Below, piece by piece: positions 1 to 10,285 of a stretch of 64,000 bases of DNA. Position 1 is the first letter of the stretch; each line of letters starts with the position of its first letter. Origin of the DNA: Methylobacterium sp. Leaf108 (GTDB lineage Bacteria; Pseudomonadota; Alphaproteobacteria; Rhizobiales; Beijerinckiaceae); NCBI RefSeq assembly GCF_001423265.1, contig NZ_LMND01000023.1, positions 186,001 to 250,000 of the forward strand. Reading direction: 5' to 3'. The notes under the pieces were generated by a model. It made no database searches, was not told the origin of the DNA, and saw nothing but the letters and a program-made list of their open reading frames with translations. The translations under genes were made by a program, and so were the position numbers.

Positions 1-355
1 TGCCCCGCACCTGCCGCGTGCCCTGGTAGTCGATGTCGAAGATCATGTCGCGGCCGGCGGCCAGGACCCGCTCCACCGGGCGCCGCGGCGTGCCGTAGAA
101 GTTGCCGTGGACCTCCGCCCATTCGAGGAGGTCGTCGCGGGCGCGCAGGCTGTCGAAGGCCTCGCGGTCGATGAAGGTGTAGTGCTTGCCGTCGATCTCG
201 GACGGGCGCCGCTGCCGGGTCGTCACCGAGATCGAGAGATCGAGGCCCCAGGTCGGGTCGCCGGCCACGGCCCGGGTCAGGGTCGTCTTGCCCGCCCCCG
301 AGGGCGAGGACAGGATCAGGATGAACCCGCGCCGCCCGATGGTTGTGCCTGCCAT
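1..355 (-). CDS. gmk: Guanylate kinase, C-terminus cut by window edge
   Basis: Phosphorylates GMP to GDP with ATP in the cytoplasm, an essential step of guanine nucleotide supply. The 118 codons visible carry the N-terminal P-loop SGAGKTT at residues 19-25 and the GMP-binding region with [17 protein letters not shown] and the later [14 protein letters not shown] stretch, all typical of the family. The gene reads leftward off the window, so roughly the last 90 residues of a normal ~210-residue protein are not seen. It lies 12 bases downstream of yicC on the same strand, the usual alphaproteobacterial yicC-gmk order, so co-transcription is likely. The ATG at 355 begins exactly where family similarity begins. 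Confidence 0.95.
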   Translation of the reverse strand, partial: MAGTTIGRRGFILILSSPSGAGKTTLTRAVAGDPTWGLDLSISVTTRQRRPSEIDGKHYTFIDREAFDSLRARDDLLEWAEVHGNFYGTPRRPVERVLAAGRDMIFDIDYQGTRQVRG

Positions 356-367
356 GTGTCCCGGGAC

Positions 368-1231
368 CTATTCGACGTTCTGAACCTGCTCGCGGAATTG
401 CTCCACCACGGCCTTCAAGTCGAGTCCGATCCGCGACAGGACGACGTCGCCCGCCTTGGCGCACAGGGTATTGGCCTCGCGCCCGAGTTCCTGGGCCAGG
501 AAGTCGAGCTTTCGGCCGATGCCGCCGCCGCCGCCTACCAGGTCCTTGACGCTGGCCAGATGTGCCTGCAGCCGGTCGAGTTCCTCGCGCACGTCGGCCT
601 TGGCCGCCAGCAGCACCGCCTCCTGGTGCAGCCGGTCGCCGTCGAGGCCGCCCGCACCGGCGAGCGCCGCCACCGCCACGGCCAGGCGCGCCCGCACGGC
701 CTCCGGCCTGCGGCTCGGGCAATCCTCGGCGGCCCGGGTCAGGCGCTCCATCGCCGCGATCTGTCCTGCGAGGATCGCGCCGAGTTGGCGGCCCTCGTCC
801 CGGCGCGCCGCCACGAGATCGGCCACGAGGCGCGATGCGGCCTGCGCCAGGTCCCGCGACAGCGCGTCGGCATCGGCGGCGGGCTCCTCGTCGGCTTCGA
901 CCACGCCACGGATGCCCAGCAGACCGTCGAGGGTGGCCGGTGACATCCCGGGCGGCAGCGGCACCCGGGCGACGGAGGCGGCCAGGGAGGCGAGCAGCGT
1001 CTCGTTGATGCGCACGCGCGGCGGCGCCTCGGGCCGGGTGATCGACAGCGTGACCTGGCATTGCCCGCGGGTCAGCGCACGCTGGAGCGCCACGCGGGCG
1101 GTCTCGCCGGCGCCGTCGTAGCCGGTGGGAACCCGCAGGCGAATGTCGAGGCCGCGCCCGTTCACGCTGCGGACCTCCCAGGCCCATTGCACGGGGCCGG
1201 TGGTGCCGGCGGCACGGGCGAACCCGGTCAT
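368..1231 (-). CDS. yicC: YicC family endoribonuclease-like protein
   Basis: 287-residue member of the YicC/YloC family; E. coli YicC is an endoribonuclease involved in small-RNA turnover, and the same role is assumed here. The protein opens with the family hallmark MTGFARA, has the VNGRGLDIRLR stretch near residue 30, and ends with the conserved GREANTLCAKA block and a C-terminal segment matching the DUF1732 domain. The ATG at 1231 is chosen because the MTGFA start is nearly invariant; an open frame runs further upstream only through the out-of-frame mltG gene. It sits 35 bases after mltG and 12 before gmk in what looks like one transcription unit. Confidence 0.93.
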   Translation of the reverse strand: MTGFARAAGTTGPVQWAWEVRSVNGRGLDIRLRVPTGYDGAGETARVALQRALTRGQCQVTLSITRPEAPPRVRINETLLASLAASVARVPLPPGMSPATLDGLLGIRGVVEADEEPAADADALSRDLAQAASRLVADLVAARRDEGRQLGAILAGQIAAMERLTRAAEDCPSRRPEAVRARLAVAVAALAGAGGLDGDRLHQEAVLLAAKADVREELDRLQAHLASVKDLVGGGGGIGRKLDFLAQELGREANTLCAKAGDVVLSRIGLDLKAVVEQFREQVQNVE

Positions 1232-1266
1232 GCTCGACAGGGTCGCCTCTGGCGGCGCCGGTTCGG

Positions 1267-2634
1267 TCACGGCTGGCGCAGGGCCGGCACCGACTTGGCC
1301 GAATTGAGGTCGAAGGTCTTGTTGCGCAGGGGGTCGAGCTTCGTGCCTTCCGAGGCGTCGAAGGCCTTGGACTTCTGCGCCGTGGTGTCCTGTCCGGCGC
1401 CGAGGGCGAAGTTCGCCCCGCCCGGCGCATAGGCCGAGGCCTTGGCGCCGGCGGCCGATTCCACCGGCGGCTCGGCCTTGTCGACCGGGGCCGCGTCGGG
1501 GGTCGCCGGTGACTGGCGACTGCGCTCGACCTGACGCCAGCGCGCCACGTTGCGGCTGTGGCCTTCGAGGGTCTCGGCGAAGGCGTGGCCGCCGGTGCCG
1601 TCGGCCACGAAGAACAGGTCCTTGGTCCGGGAGGGATTGGCCACAGCCTCGAGGGCGGCCCGGCCGGGATTGGCGATGGGGCCGGGCGGCAGGCCTTCGA
1701 TGACATAGGTGTTGTAGGGCGTCGGCCGGTCGATCTCGGACCGTTGGATGCCGCGCCCGAGGGTGCCGCGGCCGCCGACCAGACCGTAGACGATGGTGGG
1801 GTCCGACTGCAGCTTCATCCGCTTGTTGAGGCGGTTGACGAAGACCCCGGCGACCCGGGGGCGCTCGTCGGCGCGGCCGGTCTCCTTCTCGACGATGGAA
1901 GCGAGCGTCACCATCTCGGCCGGCGTCTTGACAGGGACCTCGGCGTTGCGGCGGGCCCAGATCTGGTTGAGCACCTCGCGCTGCTTGGTGCGCATCAGGT
2001 TGAGGATCTGCTGGCGGGTGGCGCCGCGCTCGAACTTGTAGGTGTCGGGCAGGAGCGCGCCCTCGGGCGGGATCTCGTTGATGTCGCCGGCCAGCACGTC
2101 GTCGTCGTTGAGGCGGGCGACGATCTGCTCGCTGGTCAGCCCCTCGGGGAAGGTGATGGCGTGCTGCACCTGCCGTCCGGCGGCGAGCACGTCGATGACG
2201 TCGGCGAGGCTGGCATGGGCCTTGAATGGATACTCGCCGGCCTTGAGGGCCTTGCCGCTGAGGCGGGCGGCGATCTCGAACAGGCCGGTATGGGCGATCA
2301 CGCCCTCGCGGGTCAGGGCTTCGGCGATCTCGCTGGTGCCGCTGCGCGAGGGGATGACGACGACCTTGTCGGCCGGCAGCGGACCCGGCTCGCGGGTCTG
2401 CCGCTGGAAGACCGAGAGGCCGATCATCGCGGCGATCGCCACGACGACGAAGAGGGTGAGCAGGCCGCTGATGGTGCCGACGAGGCCACCCCGGCGCCGC
2501 TCGGGCCGGGTCGGCGGCGCCGGGGCGGCGGTGGGCTTGATGGCCTCGCTCGGGCTGCGGGGCGAGAGGCGGATCGGTTGGGCCGGCTCGTCCGCGGGAG
2601 CGGAGGGCGCTGGCGGCTGGCGTCTGCGGAACAT
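1267..2634 (-). CDS. mltG: Endolytic murein transglycosylase MltG
   Basis: Inner-membrane lytic transglycosylase that cleaves nascent glycan strands and probably helps set their length. A proline-rich cytoplasmic segment of about 50 residues precedes one transmembrane helix (about residues 52-75), followed by the periplasmic YceG/MltG domain. The conserved ASIVEKETG block near residue 250 holds the catalytic glutamate, followed by LQSDPTIVYG and the GLPPGPIANPG motif. A Lys/Ala-rich tail of about 80 residues follows the domain. ATG at 2634 is preferred over the in-frame GTG at 2640 because an AGGG lies five bases before the ATG. Neighbours yicC and gmk follow closely on the same strand. Confidence 0.93.
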   Translation of the reverse strand: MFRRRQPPAPSAPADEPAQPIRLSPRSPSEAIKPTAAPAPPTRPERRRGGLVGTISGLLTLFVVVAIAAMIGLSVFQRQTREPGPLPADKVVVIPSRSGTSEIAEALTREGVIAHTGLFEIAARLSGKALKAGEYPFKAHASLADVIDVLAAGRQVQHAITFPEGLTSEQIVARLNDDDVLAGDINEIPPEGALLPDTYKFERGATRQQILNLMRTKQREVLNQIWARRNAEVPVKTPAEMVTLASIVEKETGRADERPRVAGVFVNRLNKRMKLQSDPTIVYGLVGGRGTLGRGIQRSEIDRPTPYNTYVIEGLPPGPIANPGRAALEAVANPSRTKDLFFVADGTGGHAFAETLEGHSRNVARWRQVERSRQSPATPDAAPVDKAEPPVESAAGAKASAYAPGGANFALGAGQDTTAQKSKAFDASEGTKLDPLRNKTFDLNSAKSVPALRQP

Positions 2635-2782
2635 GAACACCCTGTGCGGATTTCGGAAGCGCCGATCGCCGCCACACTCACGTGGCCCTGCGCCGCAACC
2701 ACCGTCAAGCTTGGCATCGATCGCCGGAGTCTAGCGATTTTTATGGCCAAAACGCGATCCGGCGACGCCCTCGTCGGGATCG

Positions 2783-3859
2783 TCAGGAATCGAGCAGCTC
2801 CTCGTCGCACACCACCTTCGCGGTGCGCTGGTTCTCGCTTCGAACGTCGAAGCGCGGTGCCTCCGCCCGCGCGCCCTCGTGCGCGGCGTGGGCCATGAAA
2901 CAGCGCATCACGTGCGCGACGCCCGCCGGGGTCACCGCGCGCAGGTTGTCGGCGAAGTAGCGCCCTTGCGTGGTCGGCGCCGTGACGATCTCGTAGGAGG
3001 GGAAATAGAACACCTCCGGCCGGGCGGCGCAGACCTCCTCGGCGACCACCCGCAGGGCCGCCTTGCTGTAGGCGTTGGCGACCAGGACGTGGCGGTCGGC
3101 GTAGGTCATGGCCAGCGGCACCGGCGAGACCGTGAGGATGACCCGGGCCGCCGGGTTCACGCCGCGCAGGGCATCGACGAAGGCGAGCATGTCGGCGGTC
3201 ATCTCGGCCACGCCGGCATTGGCGAAGCCGACCTCGGCGGGGTCCCAGATCCCGCCGGCGACGCCGGGCGGAAGCGGCAGGGCGGCGCCGTCTGCGCTGT
3301 CGCGCCATCCCTCGGTGAGGCCTAGGGTGAACACCAGGGTGTCGAGGGTCTGGAACAGGGTGCGGACATGGGCGAGATGGACCTCGCGGGCCGTCGCCAC
3401 GGCCTCGGGGCTTTCGTGGCCGGCCGGATCGATCCGCGGCCGGAACGGATCGACGAAGCGCCCGTCGGCACGCTGCCAGGCCTCCAGGCGCGGCGCGAAG
3501 GTGCCGAAGGCGCGCTCGAACAGCTGAACGAGCTGGCGCGTCGTGTAGATGTTGCCGTAGCGCGCCGAGAAATCCCCTTCCCCGTCCGCGGATGCGGTGG
3601 TGGCGGTGCCGGCCGACGGCGTTTCGACGACGAGGAAATTGAAACCCTCCGCCTTCAGGGCGCGGGCGACGTGCTGGGCAAAACAGCTCCCGGCGGTGGC
3701 GATGCGCTCGGTCCGCGTCAGCCGGAAGCCGGCGGCGCCGGTGGGGTCGAGGGCGAAGGGCGGGGTTCCGGCCACGGCCTTCCGCCAGGATCGACGGTCG
3801 GGCAAGGCGGAATAGGGGTTCGTCGCGAACGGGTCGGCTGTCGGTCGATCGGACGCCAT
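2783..3859 (-). CDS. GSCFA domain protein
   Basis: 358-residue protein with a GSCFA domain, named for the motif seen here as TAGSCFAQHVARAL near residue 55. GSCFA proteins are SGNH-hydrolase-like and are usually found near capsule, exopolysaccharide or glycan-modification genes; the exact substrate is unknown. Later blocks such as YGNIYTTRQL and TLGLTEGW fit the family. The ATG at 3859 is preceded by a near-perfect AGGAGG ribosome-binding site, which fixes the start. It is divergent from the WcbI-like gene beginning 78 bases away, and the pair interrupts the fab-mltG-yicC-gmk cluster. An esterase or acyltransferase role on a surface glycan is inference. Confidence 0.85.
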   Translation of the reverse strand: MASDRPTADPFATNPYSALPDRRSWRKAVAGTPPFALDPTGAAGFRLTRTERIATAGSCFAQHVARALKAEGFNFLVVETPSAGTATTASADGEGDFSARYGNIYTTRQLVQLFERAFGTFAPRLEAWQRADGRFVDPFRPRIDPAGHESPEAVATAREVHLAHVRTLFQTLDTLVFTLGLTEGWRDSADGAALPLPPGVAGGIWDPAEVGFANAGVAEMTADMLAFVDALRGVNPAARVILTVSPVPLAMTYADRHVLVANAYSKAALRVVAEEVCAARPEVFYFPSYEIVTAPTTQGRYFADNLRAVTPAGVAHVMRCFMAHAAHEGARAEAPRFDVRSENQRTAKVVCDEELLDS

Positions 3860-3937
3860 GGGTCCTCCTGCGATCGCGGTACGGCGCTCAAGGGGCCGAT
3901 GCTTGTTCTCGTCAGGCAATGGTGAGACAACCCGACC

Positions 3938-4996
3938 ATGCCGATTATCGACGTTCTGCGAAGGGTTCAACGCGGCGCCCTCTCCCGCCTCGCTCCCGAG
4001 AGCGCCACCGGATCGCCGCGCATCCTGGTGATCGGGATCTGCCAGGGTGCGGCGGTCGCCCGGGCGATGCGGCTCATCCTGCCGGGCGCCTCCGTGACCT
4101 TCGTCTCCGCCTTCAGCGCCGCCAAGACGTTCGCCCGCATGAGCGACCTCGTGGAGGCGGCCCAGGAGAGCGACGTCGTCTTCGCCAACACCTACCTGCC
4201 GGCCTTCAAGGACGGCGGCGACATCGAGACCCTGAGGGCCAGCGCCAACCTCATCCTGATGCCGTCGATCGTGTTTCCGGCGTTTCATCCGGACCTCGTG
4301 CACATCGGCGAAGAGGTGGTGCCCGGCGACGGCAACCTCCTCGTCGGTCCGATGGGGCGGTCGCATTCCGCTCTGGCTCTGTTCGGGTTCCGGGCCGGCC
4401 TCGATCCGGACGAGACGAGGCGGCTGTTCACGGCCGCGGTCTACCGGCGCCTGGGATACTTCGACGGCTGGACGGAATCGGTGGCCTTCCTGCGCCTGCT
4501 CGGCGAACAGACCGGCTACGACCTCGAGGCCGACCTCGCCCGCTGGACCCGCCGCGGCTGCTTCATGCATGCCACCAACCATCCCAAGATGTACGTGGCC
4601 GCCGACCTCGCCCGCGGCCTCCTCGACAAGGCCGGGATCGCTTACGGCGACTGCGACCTCGATGCCTATCTCGCCGACGAGTTCATCCGCCTCGGGACCT
4701 GGCCGGTCTACCCCGAGATCGCGGAGTACTACGGCGTCCCGGGCAGCGCCCTCTTCCTGACGCCGGAATTCGCCAAGACCGGACGGTCCCGCACCATGAG
4801 CCTGTCCGGCTTCATCGCGGAGAGCTACGGCCTCTACGCGCAGCGGCCGACGGAGAGGCTGGTCTGTGCGCGGGTGGATGCCTGGCTCGCCGATCCCGCG
4901 ATCCACGCCGATCTCGTCGCGGCGGCGCGCGACGGTCTCGCGTCGCGTCCAGCGACCGGGCTCCCGGTCGCGACGGCGGAAACCGTCCCCGCGTGA
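3938..4996 (+). CDS. WcbI-type polysaccharide biosynthesis protein (putative acetyltransferase)
   Basis: 352 residues. The segment ILVIGICQGAAVARAMRLIL near residues 29-48 matches the start of the WcbI domain, a fold found in capsule clusters (Burkholderia WcbI) and proposed to be an acetyltransferase. A repeat of the pattern VVFANTYLPAF and IVFPAFHPDL follows, as in that family. No membrane helix or signal peptide is seen, so it is probably cytoplasmic. It is divergent from the GSCFA gene across only 78 bases, suggesting shared control and a common surface-glycan job. It ends 16 bases from the end of convergent fabF. Family assignment is from pattern recognition and moderately sure. Confidence 0.75.
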   Translation: MPIIDVLRRVQRGALSRLAPESATGSPRILVIGICQGAAVARAMRLILPGASVTFVSAFSAAKTFARMSDLVEAAQESDVVFANTYLPAFKDGGDIETLRASANLILMPSIVFPAFHPDLVHIGEEVVPGDGNLLVGPMGRSHSALALFGFRAGLDPDETRRLFTAAVYRRLGYFDGWTESVAFLRLLGEQTGYDLEADLARWTRRGCFMHATNHPKMYVAADLARGLLDKAGIAYGDCDLDAYLADEFIRLGTWPVYPEIAEYYGVPGSALFLTPEFAKTGRSRTMSLSGFIAESYGLYAQRPTERLVCARVDAWLADPAIHADLVAAARDGLASRPATGLPVATAETVPA

Positions 4997-5012
4997 GCGA
5001 TCCGCCGTCGGG

Positions 5013-6278
<1,266 letters not shown>

Positions 6279-6371
6279 CGCGTTATCCCGAACCGGTCCC
6301 GTCATACTCGTCAAACGTTCGGCGCCCGGGGTCGTTCGACCCTGTTCCAGGCGCCGTTCCGTCTCAACGTC

Positions 6372-6608
6372 TCAAGCGGAGTTCTTCTCGAGGAACTTCA
6401 CGGCATCGCCGACGGTCTGGATCGTCTCGGCGGCGTCATCCGGGATCTCGACGTTGAATTCTTCCTCGAACGCCATCACGAGCTCGACGGTGTCGAGGCT
6501 GTCGGCGCCGAGGTCGTCGATGAAGTTCGCCCCCTCGACCACCTTCTCGGGCTCGACGCCCAGGTGCTCGACAACGATCTTCTTCACGCGCTCAGCGATA
6601 TCGCTCAT
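6372..6608 (-). CDS. acpP: Acyl carrier protein
   Basis: 78-residue acidic acyl carrier protein that holds growing fatty acyl chains on a 4'-phosphopantetheine arm. The attachment serine is Ser37 in the [18 protein letters not shown] motif. Length and helix pattern are textbook ACP. It lies between fabG (upstream, 280 bases) and fabF (downstream) on the same strand. The 280-base gap to fabG suggests acpP has its own promoter, as in many bacteria where ACP is expressed far above its neighbours. Confidence 0.97.
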   Translation of the reverse strand: MSDIAERVKKIVVEHLGVEPEKVVEGANFIDDLGADSLDTVELVMAFEEEFNVEIPDDAAETIQTVGDAVKFLEKNSA

Positions 6609-6888
6609 CGTTCTTGGTCCTTAGCTATTCGATCGTGATGGTGAAGGCGCCGTGGCCGCTCCTCAGATCCGACGTTCGTCGGAGGCGGCGTGTGTCCGAT
6701 CGCGCGGGGTTCTGCAAACCCGCTATACGCTGATCCGTCAACCCCCCAAGCACGGCAGGCGGGGTGGTAGCATAGGGTTCCGGCGCTGGCGAGGGGCCGT
6801 TCACAAGCCATTCATCGGTGTGGTCTTTCTGCGAATTCTACGGTCTTCGCCCGGTGTGCGGCGCAGCAATCGAGGCCGGGGCGGATCG

Positions 6889-7629
6889 TCAATACATCGC
6901 CATGCCGCCGTTGACGTGCAGGGTCTGGCCGGTGACGTAGCCGGCTTCGTCGGAGGCGAGGTAGACCGCCGCCGCGGCGACGTCGCCGCCGCTGCCGAGG
7001 CGGCCCATGGGCACGCGCGTCAGGATCGTCTCGCGCTGCTTGTCGTTGAGCCCGTCGGTCATCGGCGAGGTGATGAAGCCCGGTGCGATGCAGTTGACCG
7101 TGAGGTTGCGGGTGGCGACCTCGGCCGCCAGCGCCTTCGTCATCCCCACGAGGCCGGCCTTGGCGGCGGCGTAGTTGACCTGGCCCGGATTGCCGGTGGC
7201 GCCCACCACCGAACCGATGTTGACGATGCGGCCGTGGCGCCGGCGCATCATGCCCTTGACCGCCGCCCGCGACAGCCGGAAGGCGGCGGTGAGGTTGACC
7301 GCGATCACGGCATCCCATTCCTCGTCCTTCATGCGCAGGAAGAGGTTGTCGCGCGTGATGCCGGCATTGTTCACCAGGATGTCGAGGCCGCCCATGGCCG
7401 CCTCGGCGGCCGGCACCAGGGCCTCCACCGCCGCCTTGTCGGAGAGGTCGGTCAGCAGGGGATGAACCCTGTCGCCGCCGAGTTCGCCGGCCAGCCCGTC
7501 CAGGGCCTCGCTGCGGGTGCCGGAGATCGCGACCACGGCCCCTTGCGCATGCAGCGCGCGGGCGATGGCGCCGCCGAGGCCGCCGGTGGCGCCGGTGACG
7601 AGGGCCTTGCGGCCGGTCAGGTCGAACAT
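6889..7629 (-). CDS. fabG: 3-oxoacyl-ACP reductase
   Basis: NADPH-dependent reduction of 3-ketoacyl-ACP in fatty acid elongation. A 246-residue short-chain dehydrogenase with the Rossmann motif TGATGGLGGAIA (residues 12-23), NNAG at 87-90, and the catalytic Ser140, Tyr153, Lys157 (GSVVGATGNPGQVNYAAAKAG). The ATG at 7629 has a good GAGGGAAG ribosome-binding site. It follows fabD by 37 bases on the same strand, so the two are probably co-transcribed. Confidence 0.96.
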   Translation of the reverse strand: MFDLTGRKALVTGATGGLGGAIARALHAQGAVVAISGTRSEALDGLAGELGGDRVHPLLTDLSDKAAVEALVPAAEAAMGGLDILVNNAGITRDNLFLRMKDEEWDAVIAVNLTAAFRLSRAAVKGMMRRRHGRIVNIGSVVGATGNPGQVNYAAAKAGLVGMTKALAAEVATRNLTVNCIAPGFITSPMTDGLNDKQRETILTRVPMGRLGSGGDVAAAAVYLASDEAGYVTGQTLHVNGGMAMY

Positions 7630-7666
7630 GGGGCTTCCCTCGGGTTGTTGGGTCTGGGCCCGCGCG

Positions 7667-8608
7667 TCAGCGCAGGTCCGGGAACGCGGCGACGTCCTCG
7701 GGCGTGCCGATGGCGCCGGCCTTCGCCTCGGGGGCGATTCGCTTGACGAGGCCGGTGAGCACCTTGCCGGTGCCGATCTCGTGGAAGCTGTCGACGCCGG
7801 CGGCGACCATGGCGAGCACGCTCTCGCGCCAGCGCACCGTGCCGGTGACCTGGGCGACGAGGGCATTTCGGATCGCCTCCGGATCGGTGACGGGGGCCGC
7901 CAGGACGTTGGCGTAGACCGGCACGACGGGAGGCTGGAGCCGCACGCCGTCGAGCGCGGCGCGCATCGCCTCGGCGGCGGGCCCCATCAGCGAGCAGTGG
8001 AACGGGGCGGAGACGTTGAGCATCACGGCGCGCTTGACGCCGCGCCCCTGTGCGATGGCGACCGCCCGCTCGACGGCCGCTCTGGTGCCCGACAGCACCA
8101 CCTGCCCGGCGCCGTTGTCGTTGGCGACCTCGCAGACGTCCGCCTCGGCGGCCTCGGCCGCGATCGCTCCGGCCGTCTCGGCATCAGGCCCGATCAGCGC
8201 CGCCATGGCGCCCTGCCCCGGCCCGGCCGCCTTCTGCATGGCCGCGCCGCGCAGCCGCAGCAGCCTTGCCGCGTCGGTGATCGTGACCGTGCCGGCCGCG
8301 GCCAAGGCCGTGTATTCACCGAGCGAATGCCCGGCGAGGCAGGCGACGTCGCGCTTCAGGTCGAGGCCGCGCTCGGCCTCGAGCACGCGCAGGGTCGCGA
8401 GGCTCGCCGCCATCAGCGCGGGTTGCGCATTGGTGGTGAGGGTCAACGCGTCGGTCGGCCCCTCGAACATCAGGCGCGACAGGCTCTCTCCCAGCGCCGC
8501 ATCGACCTCCTCCAGCACGAGACGTGCCTGAGGAAAGGCCTCGGCCAGGGCCCGACCCATGCCCACCGACTGGCTTCCCTGACCTGGAAAGATGCATGCC
8601 CGCGTCAT
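7667..8608 (-). CDS. fabD: Malonyl-CoA:ACP transacylase
   Basis: Transfers malonyl from CoA to ACP, supplying the elongation substrate. The 313-residue protein begins MTRACIFPGQGSQSVGMG, has the nucleophile Ser95 in GHSLGEY and the catalytic histidine in the NVSAPFHCSLM block. ATG at 8608 is preceded by GAGGA at proper spacing; the longer open frame to 8680 lacks family similarity. First gene of the fabD-fabG-(acpP-fabF) series. Confidence 0.96.
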   Translation of the reverse strand: MTRACIFPGQGSQSVGMGRALAEAFPQARLVLEEVDAALGESLSRLMFEGPTDALTLTTNAQPALMAASLATLRVLEAERGLDLKRDVACLAGHSLGEYTALAAAGTVTITDAARLLRLRGAAMQKAAGPGQGAMAALIGPDAETAGAIAAEAAEADVCEVANDNGAGQVVLSGTRAAVERAVAIAQGRGVKRAVMLNVSAPFHCSLMGPAAEAMRAALDGVRLQPPVVPVYANVLAAPVTDPEAIRNALVAQVTGTVRWRESVLAMVAAGVDSFHEIGTGKVLTGLVKRIAPEAKAGAIGTPEDVAAFPDLR

Positions 8609-8725
8609 CGGTCCTCGTCGTCGTGCCGGGTTGCCCCAAGAGGGCGGCGCAGTCGCACCCGAGGCCACCTGTGTCAACATGGCACTGCGAAGTGCGGTTG
8701 CACCGCTGCCGGCGATCCGCCCGGT

Positions 8726-9448
8726 TCAACCCTCGTCGAAGAAGTCGACCATGCCGGTGTCGAGGCTGTAGGAGGCGCCGACGATGCGCAGCTTCCTGGC
8801 CCTGAACGGATCGATGAGTGCCGGTTCCGAGGCATCGCGCAGACGCGAGACGACGCGGGACACGTTGGCCCGCACGCTGTTTTCGATCAGGTCGCCCGGG
8901 GCGTTGCGCACGGAGAGCACGGCCGGAACGATCGGCTCGATCATCCGGCCGATGGAGCCCGGGAAGAGGGTGTTGTTCTGGACGACATCGGCCGCCGCCG
9001 CGACGGCGCCGCAGCGGCTGTGGCCCAGGACGAGGACGAGCGGAACGCCGAGCTGGGACACTGCATATTCGATCGAGCCCAGGGCCGCGGTATCGACGGT
9101 GTTGCCGGCGTTGCGCACGATGAAGAGCTCCCCGAGCCCGCGCCCGAACAGGATCTCGGGCGAGACGCGGGAATCCGAGCAGCTCACGAGGATACAGAAG
9201 GGCGTCTGGCCCAGCGCGATCTCGATGCGCCGGTCCCGGCCCTGCACCGAGCGGACCGGGCTGTCGGTCTGGTAGAGGCGGTTGCCCTCCTTGAGCGCGG
9301 CGAGCGCCTGATCCGGCGTCATGTCGGTCTTGCGTGACGACGGGGCCGCGGCGAGGGCGAAGTTCGGGAGTGCGGTGGCCGCAAAACAGGCCGCTCCCAT
9401 AGAGCACCCGCAACCAAGGAGGCGACGCCGGCTGAGCATGGTGGTCAT
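8726..9448 (-). CDS. Exported beta-carbonic anhydrase
   Basis: Interconverts CO2 and bicarbonate using zinc. Zinc ligands Cys90, His143 and Cys146 and the Asp92/Arg94 dyad are visible in CSDSRV and GHSRCGAVAAA. The N-terminus MTTMLSRRRLLGCGCSMG with a following alanine-rich hydrophobic stretch and an ALAAA cleavage region reads as a twin-arginine-like export signal, so the enzyme is probably periplasmic; cytosolic beta-class enzymes lack this. ATG codons at 9448 and 9439 are both possible. It stands alone between fabD (same strand, 117 bases away) and divergent rpoZ. A periplasmic enzyme could help capture CO2/HCO3- for carboxylation; this is inference. Confidence 0.92.
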   Translation of the reverse strand: MTTMLSRRRLLGCGCSMGAACFAATALPNFALAAAPSSRKTDMTPDQALAALKEGNRLYQTDSPVRSVQGRDRRIEIALGQTPFCILVSCSDSRVSPEILFGRGLGELFIVRNAGNTVDTAALGSIEYAVSQLGVPLVLVLGHSRCGAVAAAADVVQNNTLFPGSIGRMIEPIVPAVLSVRNAPGDLIENSVRANVSRVVSRLRDASEPALIDPFRARKLRIVGASYSLDTGMVDFFDEG

Positions 9449-9676
9449 CGGTGAGGTACATCCTAAGCGGGAAATGGATCGGCGCGAGCCTTAGGGCCGC
9501 GCCGGACCGATGTCGCCCGGACGATATGCAGCGCGCCGACGCGGGGATTGGCGGCGACGCGAGGACGTAGCCGCACCTCAACGGGGTGGCTCGCACGCTC
9601 CTTGTTGCAGGGCGTCATGCGGTGTAAGAGCCATGCTCAGCCCCGACATCCGTTTTCAAAGAAGGAGCCGTCCGCC

Positions 9677-10087
9677 ATGGCTCGCGTCACCGTTGAAGAT
9701 TGCATCGACAAGGTCGAGAACCGGTTCGAGCTCGTCCTGCTCGCCAGTCACCGTGCCCGTCTGCTCGCCGCCGGGGCGCCCCTGACGATCGACCGCGACC
9801 GCGACAAGAACCCGGTCTGCGCCCTGCGCGAGATCGGCGACGCCACCATCACCGCCGACGACCTCAAGGAACAGCTCATCCACTCCATGCAGAAGTACGT
9901 GGAGGTCGACGAGCCCGAGGCCGAGACCGTGCCGCTGCTGTCGAGCTCCCCGGCCGCCGCCTCGGTTGCCCCGCCCTCCACGAGCGACGACAGCGCCGTG
10001 CAGTTCGACCGCATGAGCGAGGAAGACCTCCTGCGCGGCCTCGAGAACCTGGCACCCCCGACCGAGACCGAGGAAGAGGGCGAATAG
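9677..10087 (+). CDS. rpoZ: RNA polymerase omega subunit
   Basis: 136-residue omega subunit, which supports assembly of the beta' subunit and, in proteobacteria, forms one of the ppGpp-binding sites. The family start [20 protein letters not shown] is intact and the NPVCALREI block follows. The C-terminal half is a Glu/Ser/Pro-rich low-complexity tail common in alphaproteobacterial omegas. An AAGAAGGAG ribosome-binding site precedes the ATG. It is followed by a strong terminator and then rsh, the usual rpoZ-rsh pairing, but the terminator suggests largely separate transcripts. Confidence 0.95.
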   Translation: MARVTVEDCIDKVENRFELVLLASHRARLLAAGAPLTIDRDRDKNPVCALREIGDATITADDLKEQLIHSMQKYVEVDEPEAETVPLLSSSPAAASVAPPSTSDDSAVQFDRMSEEDLLRGLENLAPPTETEEEGE

Positions 10088-10110
10088 CGCCTTCTGGACC
10101 AGAGACCTCC

Positions 10111-10158
10111 GTCGCGACGACGAAACCCGGCCCTGGCGCCGGGTTTTTTCGTCGCGAC
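10111..10158 (+). terminator. Strong intrinsic terminator after rpoZ
   Basis: A near-perfect inverted repeat of about 20 bases: GTCGCGACGACGAAACCCGG pairs with the segment ending TTTTTTCGTCGCGAC across a short loop. The core GC stem CCCGG/CCGGG is followed by six T residues. The stem extends beyond the T-run because matching A residues sit on the 5' side, so it could act on both strands. Confidence 0.85.
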
Positions 10159-10285
10159 GCGCGATTATCGCAGGGTTGCGGTGCCATGGGTCTGGCGCGC
10201 CTCGCGGCGATGCGGAACAAATGACGGGCGGCCGCGGGCGGTGGTGACCGGGGCCGGCGACGATCAGGGAAGGTGAACACGGCGG

